In this document: positions 55,587-64,000 of the stretch, piece by piece
How positions within the stretch are numbered: the stretch's first letter is position 1
Layout of the letters: each line of letters starts with the position of its first letter
NCBI GenBank assembly: GCA_028753945.1
Contig: JAPNXP010000007.1
Location: 1,612,001-1,676,000 of the forward strand
DNA length: 64,000 bases
From: Hexactinellida sp. DTS-2022
Taxonomy: Eukaryota; Porifera; Hexactinellida
Direction: 5' to 3'
Notes under the pieces: model-generated
The model's database searches: none
Told to the model about the DNA's origin: nothing
The model's input: only the letters and a program-made list of their open reading frames with translations
Made by a program: the position numbers and the translations under genes

Positions 55587-56551
55587 GCTACTACCAAATA
55601 TGGTTTCCAGTACCTGTTGACATCAAGAATACAAAACGACCCTTTAGAACATCATTTTGGTTTGTATAGACAAATGTCAGGTTCCCACTATCAAATCTCC
55701 TATAGCCAAATCCTAGAATCCGAACGCAGATTACAACTCTCTAACATACTAAAACTATTTGACATCAAAACTAAATCTGATACATTCATAAACCTACACT
55801 CATGGAATATTTGAATACGTTTTCTAGTATTACTGATGATGGCGAGGACTTAAATTTTGAATTAGAAAACCTTATCACAAATTTAGAACTGGTCACCCTT
55901 CCAGAAATAGCTATTTCTCAAGTTGAGTACCTCGCATTTGTGGCAGGTTATGCAGTTTTTTCATACCTAAATAAATCAAATAGCTGTCCAATGTGTAGAG
56001 ACTTTCTATCGACTAAAAAATCCATACAGGTTAACGATGAAATTGGTACAGTCGAAATCGGATTATTTTGTCCAATTCTTTTCATGGATAATTCGACAAA
56101 ATAATCCGTTAAGACAAATAAACCCGGTGGGCTATCCATGCAAAATGGTATACACGTATATATCATAATTTTCCTCGAATATTAGGACAAAATAGTTCGA
56201 TAAAACAAAATAATCCGATGACAAAATAATCCGATTTCGACTGTAATCAGTTTAGACCAATAGAATTGTTGGATAGAGGTTCTCTGAAATACCCATCGAC
56301 TTGTGTAATCGATATTGCAAAAATTATATATAACATATTTAGTAATCGACTGTCGAAAACAGCTGTTTGAGAACATTTTTACTGGTTCGTCTCGTACAAA
56401 AACTTGTTCAGTTAGCTTGTATAAGGACAGAAACAAAGTATGGTAATATGTGGAGGGTTTGGTGTGATTGTAGCATGTCACGTTGGGATATATTGCAGAA
56501 ATTATTTGTGACTCTTTTTAATTGTTTACTTTCCAATAAAGTCAAGACATA
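55587..56551 (+). pseudogene. P-like transposase, C-terminal part
   Basis: Resumes the P gene: TTKYGFQYLLTSRIQNDPLE, HHFGLYRQMSGSHYQISYSQ and ILESERRLQLSNIL (the DPLExxF motif with the late catalytic acid), then PEIAISQVEYLAFVAGYAVF, NSCPMCRDFL and, after the mariner MITE at 56049-56243, QFRPIELLDRGSLKYPS. The tail reads LQKLFVTLFNCLLSNKVKT and stops at 56549-56551. Several frame lesions. Confidence 0.88.
56049..56243. mobile_element. mariner-type MITE (195 bp)
   Basis: Perfect 24-bp terminal inverted repeats (CAGTCGAAATCGGATTATTT then TGTC, and their reverse complement) flanked by TA. It lies between NDEIG and QFRPIELLDRGS of the P transposase, so excision rejoins that frame. Confidence 0.93.
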
Positions 56552-56559
56552 AAATGCGA

Positions 56560-57033
56560 TGGTTCTAGGCCACGACAATTCTAAACTTAAAAAATTCAAG
56601 AACTAATTCTGTTTTTATTTCTTTTAGTTCAAAGCTTGCCTCCATCACTCTTAATATGTTTCGAAGTAAAAGTCCGTCTCATTAGCACAACTCCGCCAGT
56701 GATCGCCACATGAGTACAACTCCGCCACATGAGTACAAGTCTGTCCATGAAGTACAAGTCTGTCTATGAAGTACAAGTCTGTCCCCATATGTTCTTTAAC
56801 TCCAATGTATATTTTGTGTTTATACCTGTATGAGCTATACGTATATATTTACATTGTGTCTTAGTTGTTTTTTTCCGGAATAAAAATGATTAAGAAGATT
56901 AATTACGTCTTAATTAATAATATTGCTTAATTAACCTATATAACGTAATAAAGGAAATGCAAATTTGAAAATACTAACCAATCCCTGGTCCAAAAAAATG
57001 GTGACTTCCATTGCCTTATGTATAGAATGCTAT
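56560..57033. other. P element 3' non-coding region
   Basis: No ORF. 56690-56785 holds three to four units of GAGTACAAGTCTGTCCATGA or TGAGTACAACTCCGCCACA, a short tandem array. The right terminal repeat follows from about 56960. Confidence 0.6.
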
Positions 57034-57041
57034 GGTTCTGG

Positions 57042-57580
57042 TATACTTTAGAAAATTCAAAAATTTAGATAAAATCCCAACTAATGTCAATTTCGCTTTT
57101 ATTGCATTTTTGGATTGTATGGATACCCATGTGTACTCTCACGAAATTTCTAAGAAAAATGCTAATGATTTTTCCAGTTAGACACACTTTGGTCACCTCG
57201 AGTCTAGGAATATAAAGTTCTATAATCTTTTTCAAAAACCTACATCTCAAAAGTTACATTTTCGAACTTTGGTAGGATGTATATTTGTCAATATAGCAGG
57301 TAGAAACAAAAACTCAACGGTTTTGGGATGCTTTCGTAAGAAGATATCCTGTCCATATTTAGATAATTTCTATTTGAATTATTCAAGAAATATTTCAAAT
57401 TCATGTTAAAAAAATTCAATATATGATTGGCTTCACCTAAATGTCTTGAAAATACATAAAAAATATGTTTTCCACAATCGTTGTATGGACAGCGTACATA
57501 TATATATAATCAAGATAAACATTATAGTTAACTGTTAAACTCCCTAAAGTTCATCATTGGTTATAAATCTATTAAAGAAA
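57042..57580. other. non-coding stretch
   Basis: No gene or paired termini recognised. Confidence 0.4.
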
Positions 57581-57582
57581 TA

Positions 57583-58082
57583 CAGTGGAACCTCTATAAG
57601 TGGGGGAGCTGGGACGGGGAAAATTTCAATTGCCCCCCATTCCCCGGTTATAAAATTCAATTGGAAAAACATTATATATGCTATATTATACAAAATATTC
57701 ATATAACACACACATTAATGCACGTTCTAGTTCTTATTTGTATATTATGACAATTTAGTTAACTGCTGATCTACACTAGGTGATTTCTTCTAAAAACATC
57801 AGAGTAGATCAATCGAAAATATTTTTTCTGTAGAACTTTTGAGTCGATTTATTGGAAATATTGTATTATTTTATAAGAATCATGTTAGGATTTGTCCATT
57901 CCCCCCATTTATGGAGGTTGTTTTGTATGGAGATAAAAACTCCTTGAAATTTATGGTCCCCCATTCCCCACTTCCCCGCTTATAGAGGTTCATTTGTATG
58001 GATATATACGAATATGGTAAAAAAATTCCCCACTTATGGAGGTTCCCCATTTATAGAGACCCCACTTATAGAGGTTGCACTG
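57583..58082. mobile_element. Tigger-type MITE, complete
   Basis: 500 bp, ends CAGTGGAACCTCTATAAGTG and CTTATAGAGGTTGCACTG, flanked by TA. Contains several CCCCACTTATAGAGGTT words. The copy at 36555-36989 is nearly identical over 435 bp. Confidence 0.92.
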
Positions 58083-58089
58083 TACTTGA

Positions 58090-60157
58090 TTTGAGAAAAT
58101 TATATTTTTCTATGCTACTTTGATTTGCCAATATTAATGCATTTTTGAATACATCTCGCTTTTGCGAATCCGAAAGTGTAAAGAGGTTTCAATTCGGGAA
58201 ATTTTTTAAAATTCCTGAGAAGTATTCCTCAACCTTAAACCACAGAAGATTAAGCGCTGATCAGCTTTATCTATTCAATATATATACTAGTGTATAAGTT
58301 TACGCTATTTTACTCTCAAGTTTTAATGCATACTCTATGAATTATTAGTCATGAAAGTGAACCTAGCCAATGACTCATGGTTATTTTGCATTTTTTTGAT
58401 TCAAATTCTTATAACAATTCTTTGAATGTTTTGAAACGTTGTTTAGAAAACATTAATATAACATTTAAGATCGATCTTAGTGCTTAAGTTCGATCTTAAG
58501 TGTATTCACTAAGATCGGTATTCACTAAGATTTTAGTTCGATCTAGGGGGACACTAAGTGAATTTTCAACCATCGAATTTGAGAAAGTTGAAATAGCCAT
58601 TAATTTGCTCTATAACTATCTAGTAAATATCCATAATACCAGAAGTTGCGAATTCATATATTATCGGTTATAGCTTAATCAAATTTATATACTATACTGA
58701 TCCATACTAGCCAGGAAAAGTGAATTCACTATCTAAAATTATTTTTTCGAATAATAACCTCAATTATAAAATGTTCCTTACTCTATTTAGCTGTGTTGTT
58801 CCTTCTTAAATTTTGATTTTAGGATTACAATTTTCTAAAATTTTCTTTTGGATATTATAGTCGAAAATTAATAATTTCCCGTTAAAAAAATAATAACTCA
58901 TTAAAACATAAAAACATGCGAAATTCTAAAAGGAACAAACAGAGATACCTGCAATTATCGATGTTTTTTACATCGAATGTCTGTTTCAAAAAATGATATT
59001 TCTACCCTTTATCACTTTTGGCGCAGTGTCTTCAAAAATTATTTTACTTTTTTTTTACTTTTTTTCAATAAGTTCATAATACTCATATAAAACAACATTG
59101 GGGCCAGAAAAAAAAAAATTTAATTTTTTTTAATTTTTTAATTTTATTAATTTCATCCCAAAGTGACCTCAAAGGTGAAATTTTTTCGGATTCGTAATCT
59201 AGCTATATTTACGCACTATATATTATATTATCTATCATATCTGGCGATTTGACCTTTTTTTCCTTTTGCAACTTTGATCACTTAGTGTAGCCCTTAATAC
59301 ACGGCTAAATATGTTTCCGAGAGGGCCATGAAACGAGAATGCCAGTTTGCTTTTCCCATTTTGGATAATCTATTCATTATATATTTTACAGATTATGCTT
59401 TATTATGGTATTCGGATATGGGTAATCCATTGGTACAATTTTTGAGTTTGACAGACTTGTTTTTAGTGGTTAGGCGCCATTTATATATGACGTCAACAAA
59501 ATTATATGTTTGATAAATTACTAACATTCAACTTAATTTTCTAGCTGTTGATCAATTTTATACTTTTTTTGATGATACCAGTAGATCACTACTTTAATGG
59601 ATATATTCAAAATTTAACTAGCTAATAATAAACAATTTATAGTATAGGAAACTCATCATACGCACCGATAATCGTTGCTTTTATTAGTTATATAATACTA
59701 TGATGTTTTTCATACAAAGATTATTCCTATTCTTTTTCATACATTGTACTTATTCTTTATTTTTCTGATCAAAATTTCTTGAATTCTCTTACCTTATCCC
59801 TCCTCCTTGTTTCACTAACATCCCTAGCTAAATTCTAAGTAGCAATTTGAAACTATTGAATTTACTTTTCGACGACCAATCAATGAGTGTGCGGACAAAT
59901 GTACGAATCGTCCCAATCTGACGATAAACAATCCAGGATACTCTGAGCTAAAACTTTTGAGGGAAGTTCTACTCCTAGAATTCTTTGTTCCAGATATTCA
60001 AGGGTATAAAATGCACACTGTGTGTAGTTGTTTAGTAACGATGTTGGTAGCTTGAGTGCCCCTTATTGTATTCATCAACTATAAACTGGAAAATGGATCT
60101 AAACCGAGAGCTATTTTGCATTCTTCACAATCGATATTCTTACTAATGAGCGAGATA
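58090..60157. other. non-coding stretch
   Basis: No supported gene. 58470-58555 has four CACTAAGATC/TTCGATCTTA words. 59040-59150 is A/T homopolymer-rich. Short ORFs (for example 59328-59513) have no motif. Confidence 0.4.
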
Positions 60158-60640
60158 TACACTGCCCTACCAAAAGTATTCGTACTCCATAAGCATTCCC
60201 ATAGAAAATAGTAATATAGTGTGTCAATAATAATGTTTATTGTACACTAAATACATGGAATATTGCAATTTTGATTTCATATTCGTAATCTACGCATTCG
60301 AAATATACATTTAAAGAAGCTTTGAACTCTATTAGCTACTGATTTGGTTGGAAATTATCATCCTATGCCACCATGTACCACTTATTCCCATCTTGTACCA
60401 TGAGGACAAATGGAAGAAGTGGTACATGGTGACACCGGATGATAATTTTCAAACTAATAAATATGGGATTGAGTTGAAAGCTTCTACAATGGTCAATTCG
60501 GTGGCGTAGAATACGATTCTGAAACCAAAGTGGCGACATCTCATAGAATTTGTATACATTAGCGATAAATATTAGAGTTATATAGTACTATTTCATAGGA
60601 AATATTTGGGTGTACGAATAATTTTTGGTAGGGGAGGGTA
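60158..60640. mobile_element. Tc1-like palindromic MITE
   Basis: Left end CACTGCCCTACCAAAAGTAT, with TTCGTAC next. Right end GTACGAATAATTTTTGGTAG, with GGGAGGG next. TA-rich flanks on both sides. A central hairpin pairs CCACCATGTACCACTT with AAGTGGTACATGGTG. The copy at 10257 is more decayed. Confidence 0.8.
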
Positions 60641-60686
60641 TACCCAGAAAGGAAGGTAATTACTTCAACAGCGTCCTGACAGATTG

Positions 60687-61331
60687 TTATGAGGCTGATT
60701 CCTCATCTGTTACCGGACAAGTGATTGTGGTGAGTTCGACATTCTTATTAAAAAATGTTTTCAACTTAACAATTGATTCAGATCGATAGATCTCTTTTAG
60801 ACTCACTAAAAATCTACCCCATGACATTTGTCGATAAAGGGAGAATCTTCTTTCAAGAGGATCGGTTTGCAATCGTCCAGTAAGCACATATTTATATCCT
60901 TCGTTAAGTGAATCTGTACTCAGGTCCGCTATAGCTCGATTTATACTAATGAGAGCATTAAACGTTTGTTTTGAAATACCAAGACTGGTAGAATCTCTCC
61001 ATTTAGTCAACCAATCACTTACAATGTGTAAAAATTCATTTTTACCATCACCTGCAGTTACTGCGTTGCTAACAATAATAGGGTGGAATCTTTCTTTAGC
61101 ATTGACCACTAACCACCAGTTGTAGATTAAATTGAGAAAGGAAGATATTGTTTTGTCTTTAGGGTAATACTGGCTGGGGGGCGGAATGTTTATTATTTCC
61201 CGGATGCAAGGCTTGATACAAAATTTAGGAGCTTTTTTCACATGACACCCGATCGCTAAATCTTTTTCATGGACACGATGGAAAGTAGACCATTGGATAG
61301 TTCCTAATGGAATGTTGATGTCTACATCCAT
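60687..61331 (-). pseudogene. P-like transposase C-terminal fragment, family 2
   Basis: 214 codons open. It reads MDVDINIPLGTIQWSTFHRV, SFLNLIYNWWLVVNAKERFH and the diagnostic EGYKYVLTGRLQTDPLERRF, SLYRQMSWGRFLVSLKEIYR. Clearly homologous to the DPLExxF region of the THAP/P-like protein at 55.6 kb but divergent, so a second P-like family. No THAP domain or upstream catalytic Asp nearby. Confidence 0.85.
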
Positions 61332-61339
61332 GAGGGTGA

Positions 61340-62250
61340 ATTCAAAAGCTGGTATCTGGAAAAATTTGTGGCTAATAGATTGTTGCGAATGTTTTTAATT
61401 AGGTGTGTGTCAAATATTATGTATATGTATTTTTCTGGGTTGTATGGGTTTTCTTTCTTATCGCGTTATCACGTATTGAGCATGGATATAATTCTTTAGG
61501 TGTTTGTATGCACTAACGTTAGTTGAGTGGTTATCACAAACTAGGGCTCTGATAGTTAAAGTCGCTGAATAACAAGTTATCCCTCAATAAAACCAAACCT
61601 TTGCTTGTATCAATGGTTTGTGACTCTAACTTGCATAATAGAGAATTGCTAGGAAGGGGAATAAATTTTTCAAATATTGATATGCAGTGTTAGATGTGTA
61701 TCGCATGATTAGTGAGAATCTTCTCTATATAAGGCCTAACAGTAGATGTACCATGGATGCGGTAATAGATGGACTTTAGGAATAGAATAATCTTATGGGA
61801 GTGAACATAAAAGCACTTAAGTGGATATCAAGTCAAATATTTCCCAACCAAGTATATCCTGTGAATAAACCCATACATTTATTTGGAATTAATATATTTT
61901 AATGATAATAAGTAAACCTACATACAAAATACAAACATATAAACTACTGTAATACACAACACATATACGAAACACAACATGTCTTGGAACTCCTCTCTCC
62001 TATCTCTCTCTCTCTCTCTGTCTCTCCCTCTCTCTCAAACTTGACAATTGTGTATACTTGATAGCGCGAAATCTAAGATACAAATATAAAGAAATTAAGT
62101 GCTAACAACAATAAATATTCTGTAATGGTAAATAATAATTCATGAGAATTTTTTCAATTTACGTTTATCGATACCTATTTGAAGCACAGAGGAGTTGTAG
62201 TTTTTAATTTTATTGGCAAGAAAACAATTAGCAGCAGTAAAGATTAACTT
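61340..62250. other. non-coding stretch with a CT microsatellite
   Basis: 61991-62036 is a TCTC-rich microsatellite. No gene or terminal repeats otherwise. Confidence 0.5.
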
Positions 62251-62252
62251 GC

Positions 62253-63880
62253 TCAAAATACTCCAACTGTACACATCGCATTTAAAACAATTTGATTTCC
62301 AGATAGCAATATCATCATCATTTCCATGTATATCAAGGTGAGTTCTACTAATAACCTTCTAGAGGGACCGTCTACAAGCAAAGTCAACAGCTGATTATTA
62401 TTTTCTATTGCAATCATTATCTTCCATAAAGTTATAACTGAAGTAAGAACAGGCTCGGACGGATACTTAAGTCCGCCACGATTTGTTAATTGTAAGAGCT
62501 TAAACTCAGTATGTGATTCAACATCAAAAACAAATTCTTTATCATAAGTTAAAGTATCAGTGCACACATGGCATTCCGGAGATCTTTTTAAGAACTTATG
62601 GACCGTATAGCCTGCGATAAAAGCTAACGACTGAAGGATTTGTTGAGAGCATTCAATGGATGATAGATCGCCAATTTCATCAAGAAAAGGCATTACAGCT
62701 ATTCCATCATCACGTGATGTATCAGAGGGGTAGAAAAAGACTTTACAAATGTCTGAATCGTTTGGAAAGCGTCTTGTTGGTCTGCAAACATGTTTAATAT
62801 ACTAGAAAGTTTAAGACGACGCTCGGTTTCAAGAATCTGAAGGTAAGAAATATGGTAATTCGAACCCGACATCATACGGTAGAGTCCAAAATGGTGTTCC
62901 AACGGGTCAGTTTGTAAAAGGATGATAATACATAAGAAAAGCCACAATTTTCAGTTAGATGGTTAGTTATAAGTGGTAAGGCAGTACAGGCGTGTCTAAA
63001 ACTAGTATACGTTTGCTTACTCAATTTACCCGTTTTGTCAGGTAAATCCTGCCAAGCATCTAGCCAAAATACTATACGTGTCAAAAATAAAAATCGTTCA
63101 TCGTTTAAGATCAACGGTCTTGAGAGGCTATCATTTAAACGGGTCCCTTTGAACGGCGTATTGATATTGAATATTTTCCAAAGTGTAAGAAGGATACTTA
63201 CGAAACTAGATGTATTATTACGATACTCCGGACAACGACTTTCATTTTGGATTTCAAGAGCAGATAGTGTAAGTTCGCTAACAAACTTCAAAACCAATTT
63301 GACATTTTGCCTTTCTAAACTAGATGGAAAACAAGCTTTTACAGTCAAGTGAAGGGCTAGTTTTGCTAAACTGTATCGTTCAGAATTGCAGAGAAGGCGT
63401 ACATCTTGAAAGGAAGCAGAATGGACACTGAGGGGGTAGCTGCATTTATCAATGTCAATATATTCAAAATTTGGAAAACCAAAAGTTTTATCTAAATTTT
63501 TCTGATTTAACCAATTATTGCGTATAGTTTTCAATATATGGACAAAATCTAATGTAAGGAAGAGAGGTCTATTTTCATCAAAAGGGTGGGGTACTCTAGT
63601 TTCCAGCTTTCCATTAAGAGAAAACAATTTATACAAGTTTACATTCAATGGGTAGTTATCGGTAGAAATCATTTGGACCTTTAAACCACAATGCTCAATA
63701 TCGATTATACAAGATTTGATAGTGGGAAAGATTTTTTAGCTGAGATAGTTGCACATGGTAACAAACGGGTAATACAAGACCATTTCCTATGCAAACTAGA
63801 CACCATAATCGCGATACAGTTTTCGTCGGATCCTCAGGGTTCAAATTTGGTGCAAATATTTTCCCGCCTTTATAATCTTT
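62253..63880 (-). pseudogene. P-like transposase, family 1 relative
   Basis: Minus strand from about 63880: DYKGGKIFAPNLNPEDPTKT (first-Asp region), then CIIDIEHCGLKVQMISTDNYPLNVNLYKLF in pieces (second Asp), TLDFVHILKTIRNNWLNQKN, SVHSASFQDVRLLC, ACFPSSLERQNVKLVLKFVS, FLTRIVFWLDAWQDLPDKTG, and after a frameshift LQTDPLEHHFGLYRMMSGSN, ISYLQILETERRLKLSSIL, then SLAFIAGYTVHKFL and NRGGLKYPSEPVLT. The N-terminal THAP part is missing. Lesions are few (two or three). Confidence 0.9.
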
Positions 63881-64000
63881 GAATATTTCAATCTGCTTTT
63901 TTGTATATAAATGGGTTATAAATGGATCTTGTGCGATATATTGGACATAACCAGGTATCAGATTATCTGGTAATACCGAACGGAAATACTGTTGAGTTTC
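63880..64000 (-). pseudogene. MULE fragment at the window edge, fused to a P-like fragment
   Basis: Minus strand from 64000: ETQQYFRSVLPDNLIPGYVQ, YIAQDPFITHLYTKKQIEIF. It matches the plus-strand MULE at about 17370-17490 (ATQEYYRNLLNEKPITGYVQ). It then passes directly, in the same frame, into the P-like DYKGGKIF. The element continues beyond the window. Confidence 0.85.

Larger units (their letters stand above)
46432..57033 (+). mobile_element. THAP/P-like element, loaded with three other transposons
   Basis: The terminal inverted repeats run inward from ATAGCATTCTGTACATAAGG at the left and ATAGCATTCTATACATAAGG at the right, then GGCAATGG, GGACCAGGGATTGGTTAGTA and CCTTTATTACGTTATATA. Flanking octamers GGTTCAGG (46424-46431) and GGTTCTGG (57034-57041) differ at one base, the 8-bp duplication expected of P elements. 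Subtracting the nested Transib, hAT and mariner MITE leaves about 3.8 kb with one spliced transposase gene on the plus strand. Confidence 0.88.

Noticed and set aside
61991..62036. Pyrimidine tract as an intron end or promoter element
   Set aside because: It is a simple CT microsatellite without a following exon.

Overview
This window is eukaryotic, AT-rich, intron-bearing DNA from an invertebrate-like metazoan genome that I cannot place to species. There is no operon structure, no bacterial-type gene and no visible tRNA or rRNA. Almost everything recognisable is DNA transposon sequence: THAP/P-like, Transib (RAG1 clan), MULE, hAT, Tc1/mariner-Tigger, one Harbinger-like MITE and one decayed LINE tail. 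The only host gene I name firmly is a group I nucleoside diphosphate kinase on the minus strand, whose first coding exon (37566-37709) and second (27528-27689) lie about 9.9 kb apart across an intron filled with transposons. A few other splice-bounded ORFs on the minus strand (7415-7730, 20924-21110, 21862-22082, 28258-28425) may be host exons but are unassigned.

Layout. 1-1.9 kb: a decayed transposase with RAG1/Transib-like motifs, cut by a 158-bp hAT MITE. 2.85-4.9 kb: a decayed FLYWCH-MULE-RING element. About 5.0-5.6 kb: a LINE 3' end. 6.4-11.4 kb: MITEs (Tigger, hAT, Tc1-like) and a Transib fragment. 12.1-20.7 kb: an 8.1-kb MULE with 521-bp terminal inverted repeats and an exact 8-bp target duplication, coding for a DDE transposase and an OTU cysteine protease. 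It carries a hAT MITE and a 1.8-kb Transib deletion derivative, and sits inside a probable outer hAT-like element. 20.9-31.9 kb: candidate exons, two more FLYWCH-MULE-RING copies (one nearly intact), a hAT inside a hAT inside a palindrome, and NDPK exon 2. 32-38.5 kb: a dense MITE field and NDPK exon 1. 38.5-45.3 kb: a rearranged locus with MULE and Transib pieces in opposite orientations, a fold-back and a duplicated block. 46.4-57.0 kb: a THAP/P element loaded with a nearly intact Transib, a full-length hAT (itself holding another hAT MITE) and a mariner MITE. 57-64 kb: MITEs, two further P-like fragments and a MULE/P chimeric junction.

The most notable signal is in the Transib family. Both ends of two copies (48085-51208 and 14583-16390) were read. 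They begin with the exact V(D)J heptamer CACAGTG and are flanked by exact 5-bp duplications (GTAAG, GATTA). They carry a second block, GGAATAG or GGAAATAG, at two different distances: 11 bp from the heptamer at the end preceding the ORF start, and 21 bp at the end following the ORF stop. The arrangement is the same in both copies although their ORFs point in opposite directions. A third 3' end (45301-45340) shows about 20-21 bp. This asymmetry of about one helical turn resembles the 12/23 signals used by RAG1. The encoded protein has a Transib/RAG1-like catalytic core and a C-terminal C-x2-C-x3-G-H-x6-C knuckle.
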